Source of the DNA: Streptomyces sp. NBC_00370
GTDB taxonomy: Bacteria > Actinomycetota > Actinomycetes > Streptomycetales > Streptomycetaceae
Assembly: GCF_036084755.1 (NCBI RefSeq)
Contig: NZ_CP107968.1
Location: forward strand, 3,937,501 to 4,001,500
Reading direction: 5' to 3'
Length of the DNA: 64,000 bases
The position numbers and the translations under genes are program-made. A model generated the notes under the pieces. It was not told where the DNA came from. It ran no database searches and was given only the letters and a program-made list of their open reading frames with translations. This document shows positions 50,701-59,373 of this stretch, one piece after another (within the stretch, counting starts at the first letter, position 1; the number at the start of each line of letters is the position of its first letter).

Positions 50701-51024
50701 TCAGAACCCCACCATCGACTTGTCGAACACCCCACCCAGAGCGCCACGCAGGCTGCACCCGACGGAGTGCCCGGCCCGTCTTCGGAGCCCGAAGCCCAGA
50801 AGGAAGAGGGCCAGGAAGACCCCGCCTTCGACGCCTGCGGCGACCGGGCTGACGACGGAGCCAATGAGGCCGCCAACGGCCAGCCACAGAACGATCGGCA
50901 CCAACGACCCCCGAAGAACCACACCGAAACCCACGGGCACCAACCCGTCAGGCAGGACACGCCGGTCCCAGAGGTCGATGTGGTTCCGCGTCCCACAGTG
51001 CTGGATTTTTATACGCTGATCAGA
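50701..51024 (-). pseudogene. Fragment of a membrane protein, possibly RDD-like
   Basis: An open minus-strand frame with strong Streptomyces codon usage encodes two hydrophobic segments (SLVPIVLWLAVGGLIGSVVS, GVFLALFLLGFGLRRRAGHS) and ends FDKSMVGF, vaguely like the end of RDD-family proteins. The best start codons (TTG 50943, GTG 50940) have poor ribosome binding sites, and coding character stops near 51024, where a large repeat begins. I read it as a gene truncated at its 5' end by the repeat; a genuine 80-residue protein is the alternative. Confidence 0.35.
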
Positions 51025-51070
51025 TCACCCCCGGCGGGGGCGGGCTCTGCGGAGGCACCGGGTTCGTGGT

Positions 51071-52341
51071 GACGGGTGCGGGTCAGGGCGGCATGGGCCG
51101 GGGGCTGTGCGGGCCGGGAGGTTAGGTGAACCGAGGGCCGCCCCTGGGGTTTGAGTGTCGCGGCTCCGGTCCGGGCGTCAAGGGCGCTCCTGCGTCGCGT
51201 CGGCTGCGCCGATTGCGCTGCGCTTAACCCTTGACCCCCGGCCCTCCACCGCAAGTACTTCTTTGAGGGGGGGCGGCCGGGGGGCTCCACGGGGGAGCTG
51301 GGTTCGTGGTGGCGGGTGCTTTGCCGACTGGCGGGTGCCACGCGGCGGTTGCATGGGGGGACTCGGCCCGGCTCGGCGTCCACCCCCACCGGGCAGCGGC
51401 TGAGACTCATGCCCCGCTGGTCGCTGTGAGTGGGGGCGGGGCGGGATGGCCTGCTGGCGGGGGTAGTTGGGCCGGGGCAACGGGCCGGTGGGTGGGGCGG
51501 GTGTGACTGGAGTGATAGGAGATGGTTCGTGGGGCGGTCATCCGGCGCCTTTTGCGTCCCGTGTTGCGTTGAACGCGCCATTGGGCGGCGGATGCCCATC
51601 AGCCCTATGGATCTGGACTCCGGCGGGGCGGGTGGGACGAAAGTGCCCAGTGAGGCAGCCGTCGGAAGCCTTATGCGTGGGGCGTTGCATTAGACGCGCT
51701 GCGGGACGCATTAGGCCGGTGCGGGCCCCTGGGCGGTGGGACGGGTGTGACTCAGGGGGCAGGTGCGGCAGGCGAGCCTTGCGTGAGTGGTGGCATCCCA
51801 CGCACCCCACTTCCGCCCCGAAGCCGACCGGGGCTCCCTGGCCCCACCCGCCTGATGCGCCCTGCGGCGCGTCTAACGCAACACAGGACGCAAAAGACGC
51901 CCGATCGGTGTCTCAGGAGCCGCCTTCTGCCACTCCAGTCACACCCCTTCCACCTACCGGCCCGCTCCCCGGCCCGCTCCTCACCCACCCGGAGTGACCA
52001 GCGGGGCATGAGTCGCAACCGATACCCGGCCGGGGCGGACGCCGAGCCGGGCCGAGTCCCCCCATTCAACTGGTGCGTGGCACCTGCCAGTCGGCCAAGC
52101 ACCCGCCACCACTCCCGGGCCTCCCCCGTGGAGCCCCCCCGGCCGCCCCCCCAGCCTTCCCTTGCGGTGGAGGTTCGGGAGTCAAGGGTGGGCGCAGCCC
52201 ATCGCGAAGCGACGCGACGCAGGAGCGCCCTTGACGCCCGGACCGCAACCGCGACACTCAACAGAAAGGGGCGGCCCTCGGTTCGGCTAACTTCCGGGTC
52301 CGCACAGCTCCCGGCCCATGCCGCCCTGACCCGCACCCGCC
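51071..52341. repeat. Large imperfect inverted repeat in a gene-free region
   Basis: The arms, about 51071-51602 and 51850-52341, are reverse complements over long stretches with small gaps, around a spacer of about 250 bases. Landmarks: GGGTGCGGGTCAGGGCGGCA at 51074 against its complement at about 52320; CATGCCCCGCTGGTC at 51409 against GACCAGCGGGGCATG at about 51995; TTTTGCGTCCCGTGTTGCGT at 51549 against a near-complement around 51880. Each arm holds a GTCAAGGG...CCCTTGAC mini-hairpin. No convincing gene lies here: all open frames are proline/arginine-rich shadows. Possibly a non-autonomous mobile element or structured-RNA locus. Confidence 0.75.
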
Positions 52342-52349
52342 ACCCCACA

Positions 52350-52475
52350 ATGACCAGCGGGGCATGAGTCCCAACCGCTCCCCGGCGGGGGCGGACGCTT
52401 AGCCAGCCCGAGTCCCCCCACTCAACCGCCGCGCGGCACCCGCACCCGGCAAAGCACCCGCCACCACTCCCCGGC
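52350..52475. repeat. Third partial copy of the repeat arm (direct)
   Basis: This stretch repeats 51994-52120 in the same orientation, from TGACCAGCGGGGCATGAGTC to CACCCGCCACCACTCCC, with scattered differences. It lies just downstream of the alpha/beta hydrolase stop. Confidence 0.7.
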
Positions 52476-52509
52476 CCGGCCCGTGCGTCCCCCACCCGCA
52501 CACCCCCCC

Positions 52510-53178
52510 TCAACCCCCCAGCAGGATCTTCGCCACCGCCTCCGGTGCCTCGTGCATCGCGTTGTGGGCCGTCGGGAGGTCGTGGACCCGCCAGGTGGGG
52601 TCCGTCCGGAGGCGGGTGCGGAGGGGCGTGAACGGTGTTCGGTCTTCCCAGCCCGCGCAGTAGACGAACTCCCTGCGCGGGACCTTCGCGAACGCGCCCG
52701 TGAGCCGGATCGTCTGCAGGAACGCGGCCAGGGGGTGGGGGCGGCGGCGGGGGTCGCCGCCCGCCGGGGGGCGGACGGCGTAGCCCGTGTCCGTGGCGCC
52801 GGCGGCGAACACCCCCCGGAAGTGGTCGTTCGTCGCCGACCAGCACGACTCACCGTCGCGCGGTACATACGCGTCCAGGTGCACCAGCCGCGAGATCCGC
52901 CCGCCCGCGCGGTCGGCCGCCGCCGCGATCACCATCCCGGCGTAGCTGTGCCCGACCAGCGTCCCGTCGGTGATGTCGTGCCGGTCCAGGGCCCGCAGCA
53001 CGTCCTCGGCGTGCGTGTCGAGGTTGGCCGTCGCGACCGTCGCGTCGTCGTCGTCCGGTCGCAGACCGGTCAGGGTCAGGGCGTGCACGGTGTGCCCCGC
53101 CCGCTCCAACGGCGGGACCACCGCCTCGAATGCCCAGGCCCCTTTCCATGCCCCGGGTACGAGTACGAACGTCTCCAT
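52510..53178 (-). CDS. Alpha/beta hydrolase
   Basis: 222 residues. Opening ETFVLVPGAWKGAWAFEAVV (oxyanion-hole loop), nucleophile elbow VGHSYAGM (Ser), and catalytic histidine near the end in LPTAHNAMHEAPE. It resembles small esterases of the salicylate-esterase/hydroxynitrile-lyase type; substrate unknown. ATG 53178 has AAGGAG eight bases upstream. Divergent from an AraC regulator 127 bases away, which probably controls it. The repeat region follows its stop. Confidence 0.92.
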   Translation of the reverse strand: METFVLVPGAWKGAWAFEAVVPPLERAGHTVHALTLTGLRPDDDDATVATANLDTHAEDVLRALDRHDITDGTLVGHSYAGMVIAAAADRAGGRISRLVHLDAYVPRDGESCWSATNDHFRGVFAAGATDTGYAVRPPAGGDPRRRPHPLAAFLQTIRLTGAFAKVPRREFVYCAGWEDRTPFTPLRTRLRTDPTWRVHDLPTAHNAMHEAPEAVAKILLGG

Positions 53179-53305
53179 GGCGTTTCTCCTTCTCTCCAAG
53201 CCCTCTCAAGCAGCCCGCTCAAGCCCGCTCAAGACGCGGCATCGCCGCACGCACACCACCCTCGTCCGACCCACCCATGGCGCGCCACCGGTAGAATGCC
53301 AACTG

Positions 53306-54139
53306 ATGCCCGTTCGCCGCCAACCTCACCCGCTCCCCGGCGTGACGTCCCATGTATGGCCGTCCGGCGGCCGTCACCTCTGGCCGTCCGGCGGGACGAG
53401 CGCCGTGCAATCGCACGCCCGGGGACACCTGGTGTACGCGGCCCGCGGCGTCCTGGCCGTGCACGGCGAGCGCGGCACGGCGGTCGTGCCCGCCAACCGC
53501 GTCGCCTGGACGCCCGCCGGGTTCACGCACCAGCACCGCGCCCACGGCGACACCGACATGCGGATCGTCTTCCTCGCGCCGTCCCTCGCCCGGCTCGTCC
53601 CCGACCGTCCCGTCGTCTTCCTGGCTTCCGACCTCGCCCGCGAGGTCCTGCTCGCCCTGACCGGCCCCCGCAACTACGACACCGACGCCGACGCACCCCA
53701 CCACACCCGCCCCGCCCACACCCGCCCCGCCCGCTCCCGCCTCCACCGCGTCCTCGTCGACGAGCTCCGCGAAGCACACGAACAGCCCCTGCATCTCCCC
53801 GAACCTCGGGACGACCGGCTGCGGGCCGTCTCCCGGCTGCTGTACGAGAATCCGGCGGACAATGCCACGCTGGCCGAACTCGGCAGGACCACCGGAGCCA
53901 GCACCCGCACCCTCAGCCGCCTCTTCCGCGACGAACTCGGCATGACGTTCTACGAGTGGCGCACCCAACTACGCGTCTACCACGCCCTCGTACTCCTCGC
54001 CGACAGCCACGACACCACGCAGACCGCCTACGCGTGCGGCTGGGCCAACCCCAGCAGCTTCATCGCCGCGTTCACCCACATCATCGGCACGACCCCCGGC
54101 CGCTACCGCGCAGAACGGAACGCGGGGCCGCCGGGGTGA
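53306..54139 (+). CDS. AraC-family regulator with cupin sensor domain
   Basis: 277 residues. Cupin-like N-terminus (QSHARGHLVYAARGVLAVHG, RVAWTPAGFTHQHRAHG) and a C-terminal AraC double helix-turn-helix (LAELGRTTGASTRTLSRLFR, YACGWANPSSFIAAFTHIIG, TPGRYR). Middle linker HHTRPAHTRPARSR is a short repeat. ATG 53306 chosen. It ends four bases from the convergent oxidoreductase and is divergent from the alpha/beta hydrolase. Confidence 0.93.
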   Translation: MPVRRQPHPLPGVTSHVWPSGGRHLWPSGGTSAVQSHARGHLVYAARGVLAVHGERGTAVVPANRVAWTPAGFTHQHRAHGDTDMRIVFLAPSLARLVPDRPVVFLASDLAREVLLALTGPRNYDTDADAPHHTRPAHTRPARSRLHRVLVDELREAHEQPLHLPEPRDDRLRAVSRLLYENPADNATLAELGRTTGASTRTLSRLFRDELGMTFYEWRTQLRVYHALVLLADSHDTTQTAYACGWANPSSFIAAFTHIIGTTPGRYRAERNAGPPG

Positions 54140-54143
54140 CCGC

Positions 54144-55118
54144 TCACCCCAGGCTCAGCAGCAACTTGCCCGTAGTGGTGCGCGTTTCCATCAGCCGGTG
54201 TGCCTCATCCACCTCCCCCAGCGGGAATTCCGCCGTGATCGGGAGTACGACCTGCCCCTCCGCCACCAGCGCGAACGAGCGTTCCGCCACCGCGCGCAGC
54301 GCCTCCGGCTCCGTCTGGGCCAGGGTCAGGATCGAGAAGCCGGCCACCGAGAGACCGCGCGGGTACAGCTCGGGCTGGCCCGCCTGCCAGGCCTCCGCGC
54401 CGCTCGCGTTTCCGAAGGAGACCAGGCGGCCGAAGATCGCCAGCGACTCCAGGCCGCGGCGCAGCGTGTCGCCGCCGACCGGGTCGAGGACCAGGTCCAC
54501 CCCCCGCCCGCCCGTGGCGGCCCGGACGCCTTCGGCGAACCCGTCGCCGACGAACACCTCGTCGTAGCCGTACTTGAGCGCTTCCGCGACCTTCTCCTCG
54601 CGGGACACCACCCCGTACACCCCGCCCGCACCGCCCAGCCGGGCCAACTGCCCTGCCACCAGGCCGACTCCGCCGGCCGCGCCCTGGATCAGTACGGTCT
54701 CGCCCGCCCGCAGCCGCCCCACCTCGTGCAACAGCGCGTGCGCCGTGGGCAGTACGGTCGGCAGCGTCGCGCCGACCCGCAGCGGAACACCGTCGGGCAG
54801 CGCGAAGACGAAGGACGCGGGAGTGACGACGACTTCGGCGTACCCGCCCTGCGGGGTGAGGGCGGCGACCTGCTCGCCCGGCGCGAGTCCCACGACACCC
54901 GCGCCGACCGCGCGGATCCGCCCGGCGACCTCCAGCCCGGGCCGGAACGGAAGCGACGGCACCCGGTATCCGGTGGCCCTGGCCTTGGTGTCGGCGAAGT
55001 TGACCCCGGCGTAGGCCACATCGACGGTCACCTCGCCGGGGCCGGGCTCCGGTACGGGGACCTCGGTGACCTTGAGGACCTCGGGTCCGCCGATTTCGTC
55101 GAACTGGATCGCGCGCAT
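54144..55118 (-). CDS. NADPH:quinone oxidoreductase (zinc-type alcohol dehydrogenase superfamily, zinc-free)
   Basis: 324 residues, MDR superfamily. Start MRAIQFDEIGGPEVLKVTEV; GAGVVGLAPGEQVAAL; NADPH-binding loop VLIQGAAGGVGLVAGQLARL; DLVLDPVGGDTLRRGLESLA. The structural-zinc cysteines are absent, as in quinone reductases. Probably reduces quinones or enones. ATG 55118. An inverted repeat at 55137-55162 sits in its promoter, suggesting control by a TetR/HxlR-type repressor encoded elsewhere. Confidence 0.93.
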   Translation of the reverse strand: MRAIQFDEIGGPEVLKVTEVPVPEPGPGEVTVDVAYAGVNFADTKARATGYRVPSLPFRPGLEVAGRIRAVGAGVVGLAPGEQVAALTPQGGYAEVVVTPASFVFALPDGVPLRVGATLPTVLPTAHALLHEVGRLRAGETVLIQGAAGGVGLVAGQLARLGGAGGVYGVVSREEKVAEALKYGYDEVFVGDGFAEGVRAATGGRGVDLVLDPVGGDTLRRGLESLAIFGRLVSFGNASGAEAWQAGQPELYPRGLSVAGFSILTLAQTEPEALRAVAERSFALVAEGQVVLPITAEFPLGEVDEAHRLMETRTTTGKLLLSLG

Positions 55119-55136
55119 GGCTGTCGCCCCCGGCTG

Positions 55137-55162
55137 AAGTGTTCAATGCTAAGCGAACACTT
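55137..55162. promoter_or_regulatory. Inverted repeat in the oxidoreductase promoter
   Basis: AAGTGTTC at 55137-55144 and its perfect complement GAACACTT at 55155-55162, ten bases apart, 19 bases upstream of the start. AT-rich for this genome; a repressor operator is likely. Confidence 0.6.
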
Positions 55163-55219
55163 TGAATGTACGCTCCGCAACGAACACCCCGCAAGCACCC
55201 GACCCACGGAAAGGACGAC

Positions 55220-55249
55220 GGGGCCGGACGCACAAAAGCGTCCGGCCCC
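55220..55249 (-). terminator. purA terminator
   Basis: Perfect 12-base-pair stem GGGGCCGGACGC/GCGTCCGGCCCC with loop ACAAAA, 36 bases past the purA stop. Confidence 0.85.
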
Positions 55250-55284
55250 GAACCACCCAGGCGCCTACGCGCCCAACCGCCCCG

Positions 55285-56568
55285 CTACAGGAACGAGTTG
55301 ATCTGGATCGTCTCCGTACGACCGGGTCCGACCCCGATCGCCGAGATCGGCGCCCCCGACATCTCCTCCAGCGACTTCACGTACCGCTGCGCGTTCTTCG
55401 GCAGGTCCGCGAACGTCTTCGCCTTCGTGATGTCCTCCGACCACCCGGGCAAGTACTCGTAGATCGGCTTCGCGTGGTGGAAGTCCGACTGGCTGTACGG
55501 GAGTTCCTCCACCCGCCGGCCGTCGATCTCGTACGCCACGCACACCGGGATCTGCTCCCAGCCGGTCAGCACGTCCAGCTTCGTGAGGAAGAAGTCCGTC
55601 AGCCCGTTGACCCGCGTCGCGTACCGCGCGATCACCGCGTCGAACCAGCCGCACCGCCGGTCGCGGCCCGTCGTGACGCCGCGCTCGGCGCCGATGCGGC
55701 GCAGCGCCTCGCCGTCCTCGTCGAACAGCTCCGTCGGGAACGGCCCCGCGCCGACGCGCGTCGTGTACGCCTTGAGGATGCCGATGACGCGGCTGATCTT
55801 CGTCGGGCCCACGCCCGAACCCGTGCAGGCGCCGCCCGCCGTCGGGTTGGACGAGGTGACGAAGGGGTACGTGCCGTGGTCCACGTCGAGGAGCGTGCCC
55901 TGGCCGCCCTCGAACAGGACGACCTTGTCGTCCTCGATGGCCTTGTTGAGGACCAGCACCGTGTCGGTCACGTACGGCTTGAGCTGATCCGCGTACCCGA
56001 GCAGCTCCTCCACGATCTGGCCGGCCTCGACCGCGCGCCGGTTGTAGAGCTTGGCGAGGACCTGGTTCTTGAAGTCCAGGGCCGCCTCGACCTTCTGGAG
56101 CAGGATCGACTCGTCGTACAGGTCCTGGATCCGGATGCCGACCCGGTTGATCTTGTCGGCGTAGGACGGGCCGATGCCGCGCCCCGTCGTACCGATCTTC
56201 CGCGAGCCGAGGAAGCGTTCCGTCACCTTGTCCATCGTGGTGTGGTACGAGGTGATCAGATGAGCGTTACCGCTGATCAGCAGCTTTGACGTGTCGACAC
56301 CGCGCTCGTTGAGTCCGCTCAGCTCGGAGAGCAGGACGGCCGGGTCGACCACCACCCCGTTGGCGATCACGGGAACACAGCTCGGGGAGAGGATTCCGGA
56401 AGGGAGGAGATGCAGTGCGTATTTCTGGTCGCCTACGACGACCGTGTGGCCGGCGTTGTTGCCGCCCTGATAGCGCACGACATAATCCACGGACCCACCG
56501 AGCAGGTCGGTGGCCTTTCCCTTGCCTTCGTCACCCCACTGAGCACCGAGCAGCACAAGTGCGGGCAC
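55285..56568 (-). CDS. purA: Adenylosuccinate synthetase
   Basis: 427 residues, the usual length. It joins IMP and aspartate using GTP, the committed step to AMP. Motifs: LLGAQWGDEGKGKATDLL (phosphate-binding loop and catalytic Asp), GGNNAGHTVV (catalytic His), GTTGRGIGPSYADK, EGGQGTLLDVDHGTYPFVTS and TTGRDRRCGWFDAV. GTG 56568 is chosen, giving the standard start MPALVLLGAQWGDEG; the longer frame upstream overlaps the divergent gene's promoter. Followed by a clear terminator. Confidence 0.98.
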   Translation of the reverse strand: MPALVLLGAQWGDEGKGKATDLLGGSVDYVVRYQGGNNAGHTVVVGDQKYALHLLPSGILSPSCVPVIANGVVVDPAVLLSELSGLNERGVDTSKLLISGNAHLITSYHTTMDKVTERFLGSRKIGTTGRGIGPSYADKINRVGIRIQDLYDESILLQKVEAALDFKNQVLAKLYNRRAVEAGQIVEELLGYADQLKPYVTDTVLVLNKAIEDDKVVLFEGGQGTLLDVDHGTYPFVTSSNPTAGGACTGSGVGPTKISRVIGILKAYTTRVGAGPFPTELFDEDGEALRRIGAERGVTTGRDRRCGWFDAVIARYATRVNGLTDFFLTKLDVLTGWEQIPVCVAYEIDGRRVEELPYSQSDFHHAKPIYEYLPGWSEDITKAKTFADLPKNAQRYVKSLEEMSGAPISAIGVGPGRTETIQINSFL

Positions 56569-56723
56569 AGGCGTACACCCCTTCCGGGCGGGGCATGTCC
56601 AAGGTCGGGGGGCGCACATACGCCGTACGTTCGGCGCGAGTGCGCCGTAAGGCACGACATGCCATCGCACAACGTTGTACGAGACAGCCCTAACCGTCGA
56701 CCCGGTTGCCCCGGAATAGACGA

Positions 56724-56751
56724 AGCCCCTGGCGCAATAGCGCAAGGGGCT
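56724..56751. promoter_or_regulatory. Hairpin in the purA/DAGK divergent region
   Basis: AGCCCCT and AGGGGCT arms enclosing an inner GCGC-AATA-GCGC hairpin. It lies upstream of both purA (minus) and the diacylglycerol-kinase-like gene (plus), so it is not a simple terminator for either. It may be in one 5' leader, or terminate an unseen short transcript. Confidence 0.45.
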
Positions 56752-56785
56752 CTTGCACAAAGATGCTACCCGAGGAAGGACCGAG

Positions 56786-57670
56786 GTGTCGGCTCCGGAG
56801 CCCGCCGAAAACGGCGCGCAGCACCTTCTGGTGGTCATCGACGCGGTAGCGCGCCGGACCGACGGCGAATCCGTGCGCATCGCGAAAGACGTGCTGAGCG
56901 CGGGTGCGGCCGTCAAGATCTGTCTGCCGGACACCCCCGAGGAGTTCGCACGCGCGCTCGCCAGACGCGGCCACCGGCGCCCGGTGGTGATCGGCGACGA
57001 CCGGGCGCTGCTGCGTACGGTCGCCCTGCTCCACAAGGAGCGAGAACTGGCCACGGGGGCGCTGTCCCTCGTCCCGATCGGCAGCGCCGTTGATCTCGCG
57101 CTCGCCTCCTCGCTCGGCGTCCCCGCGGGCGCGGTGGCGGCGGCGCGCGCCGTGCTCTACGGGGCGGTGCGCCGGCTCGATCTGCTGGTGGACGACAGCG
57201 ACGGGGTGGTGCTCGGCGATCTCCGCATCCCCGCGCTGCCCGCCCGCGCCAACGGGGAGGCCGCGGGGCCACCGGGCCCGTCGGTGTGGCACGCCTGCCG
57301 GTCCCTGGTCCGCACGCTGGTGCGGCCCGCCCCGCATCCGCACGGCGCCGCGGCGCACACGTACCAGCTCCGCGTGGAGGCGGACGGTGTCGTGCTCAGC
57401 GACCTGGACGCCCCGGTCGAGGCGGTGACGGTCCGCTCGTACGGGGGCCGCGCCGAGGTCGTGATCCGCACGGCGGGATCGCCCGAGCCGCTACGGGCGA
57501 GCGCCCTGTCGGTGACGGTGTCGGGCGCGGACTTCCGCTACCGCGCCGACGCCCGGGTCACCGGGCCCGTACGCCGCCGGACCTGGACGCTGCGCCCGGA
57601 GGCCTGGGGCCTGACGCTCCCTGCGGCGTATTCGTCCGCGACCGGTGACGGCAGGCGGCGCCAGGGCTAA
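56786..57670 (+). CDS. Diacylglycerol/sphingosine-kinase-like protein
   Basis: 294 residues in the DAGK/LCB5 style: VRIAKDVLSAGAAVKICLPD, VVIGDDRALLRTVALLHKER, SLVPIGSAVDLALASSLGVP, then a beta-rich second domain. The glycine-rich nucleotide loop (usually GGDGT) is GDDRAL here, so catalysis is doubtful and a regulatory or lipid-binding role is possible. GTG 56786 has AGGAAGGA six bases upstream. Divergent from purA, a conserved Streptomyces neighbour. Confidence 0.82.
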   Translation: MSAPEPAENGAQHLLVVIDAVARRTDGESVRIAKDVLSAGAAVKICLPDTPEEFARALARRGHRRPVVIGDDRALLRTVALLHKERELATGALSLVPIGSAVDLALASSLGVPAGAVAAARAVLYGAVRRLDLLVDDSDGVVLGDLRIPALPARANGEAAGPPGPSVWHACRSLVRTLVRPAPHPHGAAAHTYQLRVEADGVVLSDLDAPVEAVTVRSYGGRAEVVIRTAGSPEPLRASALSVTVSGADFRYRADARVTGPVRRRTWTLRPEAWGLTLPAAYSSATGDGRRRQG

Positions 57671-57707
57671 CGTCAGGTAGAGCTACGCACGCCCGGGGGG
57701 CCGTTCG

Positions 57708-58862
57708 ATGAGTACGCACGTCACATCGGCACTGGATGTCGGAGCCACGGCGGAGGCGCTGTCCCGCTACCGCCGCCGGGCGCTGCGGTGGACGGCCGCG
57801 GGGGCGGTCCTGCTCACCGTCGGCACGGCGACGGCAGGCAGCCTCGGCGCGAGCGCCGGATCCCTGCTCGCCTTGGCGTTGATCCTGCTGGCCGTCGGCC
57901 TCGGTTCGCTGCGGCTGGCCCGCCGGATGGCGCGGCAGCTCGCCGCCACGACCTGGACATCGTGCGCCGCCGTGGCCACGCCGCACGGGCCGCACGGGGC
58001 GGCGGTGGTGCTCAAGGACCCGGCGAGCGACGCGCTGTTGCCGGTCGCGCCGATGACGACGATCCGCCGCCACCTGGTCGACCCCGGCAGCCCCGAGTCG
58101 GACGGCGTGCTCTGGTGGTGCGGCGATCCGCGCACCGGCGGCGTCGTCGCACCGCCGGGCGGCGGCGAACTGGTCTGGGTACGCACGGTACGGGGGCCGC
58201 TGCGACGGCAGCGGACGATACGGGACGCGGAACAGCGCGGCCTGCTGGAACGGCCGGCGCCGAAGCCCGCGCCCGGGGTGAGCCTGTCGAAGACGCCGTC
58301 CGCCCACCCGGTCCCGATCCACCACCGGTGGATCTTCCGCTGGGTCCTGCTGGCCGGGCTCGCGGTCCTGGGCCTCGGCATCGCCGCCTCCGAGGCGGCG
58401 TACGACGATCCGCAGGTCGAGCTGACGGTGGTCAAGGAAGCGCCCGACGGCAGCTGCGTCGTGAAGTGGAAGGACCCCTGGAACGGCACCATGCACCGCG
58501 GCCCCTTCCAGTGCGACCCGGACCGTGACCCGCTGCTGGTCGGCGACGTGGACTTCGGCTGGGTGGTCTCGTACGGGCCGTGGGAGGGCGACCTGTACGA
58601 CTACCGGTGGCAAGGGACCGTCGCCAACGACGTCAACGACGACCTGATACTCGCCGGCCTGGCGGTCACGGTGATCGGCCTCGGTGGCGGGACCACCCGG
58701 TTCGTACGACGAAGGCGCGCGAGGCGTGAAGCCGCCGCGTTCACCGGGGGAAGGGGGCCGGGGCCGGGGCCGGACGGCCTCAGCGCTCCTTCGCGATCAG
58801 CTCGTCCCTGTTCTGCCGCCACCGCTCCATCAGTCCGCCCAGCTCGCCGTGCAGGAATTTGA
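57708..58862 (+). CDS. Integral membrane protein, family unknown
   Basis: 384 residues with about four membrane helices: two early (AAGAVLLTVGTATAGSLG, LLALALILLAVGLGSLRL), one mid (WVLLAGLAVLGLGIAA) and one late (DLILAGLAVTVIGLGGG). A soluble loop between helices 2 and 3, and an outer loop with two cysteines (GSCVVKWKDPWNGTM, GPFQCDPDRDP), resemble DUF3592-type membrane proteins, but I make no firm assignment. The last 28 residues overlap the 3' end of the MarR-type gene on the other strand. Confidence 0.75.
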   Translation: MSTHVTSALDVGATAEALSRYRRRALRWTAAGAVLLTVGTATAGSLGASAGSLLALALILLAVGLGSLRLARRMARQLAATTWTSCAAVATPHGPHGAAVVLKDPASDALLPVAPMTTIRRHLVDPGSPESDGVLWWCGDPRTGGVVAPPGGGELVWVRTVRGPLRRQRTIRDAEQRGLLERPAPKPAPGVSLSKTPSAHPVPIHHRWIFRWVLLAGLAVLGLGIAASEAAYDDPQVELTVVKEAPDGSCVVKWKDPWNGTMHRGPFQCDPDRDPLLVGDVDFGWVVSYGPWEGDLYDYRWQGTVANDVNDDLILAGLAVTVIGLGGGTTRFVRRRRARREAAAFTGGRGPGPGPDGLSAPSRSARPCSAATAPSVRPARRAGI

Positions 58863-59298
58863 AGAACGCGTGCGTCTCCGCGACCCGCGCGCCCGCCGGT
58901 GTGTCCCGGCCCAGTGAGTCCGCGCCGTCGCTGAGGGTGTGCTGCCAGCGGACCAGCACGGAGCCGCGGTCGGCGAAGGTGGCGTACCAGAGCTCGTTGT
59001 GCAGGTGGTAGCGGTCGCGGCGTGAGCCCGGTTCGCGTTCGCGGCCGACCATGCCGGCCTGCGTGAGGTAGCTGATCGCGCCGGACACGGCGGCCGGGCT
59101 GATCTGCAGACGTATCCCCAGCTCGGCCGATGTGAGGCTCGCGTCGTCGGAGGCGAGGAGCGCGGCGAAGACCCGGGCGGCCGTCCGCTGCATCCCGCCC
59201 GCCGTCAGCTCGGAAGCGAAGCGTTCGATGAAGCGCGCCACGGCTTGCTCATCGCGCTCCGCGGCGACCCCGTCGCTGCTCACGCTGCTGCTGCTCAT
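58780..59298 (-). CDS. MarR/GbsR-type transcriptional regulator
   Basis: 172 residues. Winged helix with GGMQRTAARVFAALLASDDA, LTSAELGIRLQISPAAVSGA and SYLTQAGMVGREREPGSRRD, then a helical C-terminus. Divergent from a two-gene ABC exporter with two palindromes in the shared 75-base promoter gap, the classic layout of a self-regulated efflux locus. Its 3' end overlaps the membrane protein gene by 83 bases. Confidence 0.92.
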   Translation of the reverse strand: MSSSSVSSDGVAAERDEQAVARFIERFASELTAGGMQRTAARVFAALLASDDASLTSAELGIRLQISPAAVSGAISYLTQAGMVGREREPGSRRDRYHLHNELWYATFADRGSVLVRWQHTLSDGADSLGRDTPAGARVAETHAFFKFLHGELGGLMERWRQNRDELIAKER

Positions 59299-59337
59299 CC
59301 CGCCATCCTAACCGAGCCCTTTTTACACTTCCTTAAC

Positions 59338-59367
59338 TTCACAAGTTTGTGAAAGTAGCGTACTTTC
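59338..59367. promoter_or_regulatory. Paired palindromes, probable MarR operator
   Basis: TTCACAA-GT-TTGTGAA at 59338-59353 and GAAAGTA-GCG-TACTTTC at 59351-59367, sharing three bases. The second ends seven bases before the ABC transporter ATG and the first lies 40 bases from the regulator start, so binding would block both genes. Confidence 0.7.
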
Positions 59368-59373
59368 CGAAAC

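Noticed and set aside
51747..52367. Open frames of 200 or more codons inside the inverted repeat region
   Set aside because: They exist on both strands symmetrically because of the inverted repeat, are Pro/Arg-rich, and lack ribosome binding sites.
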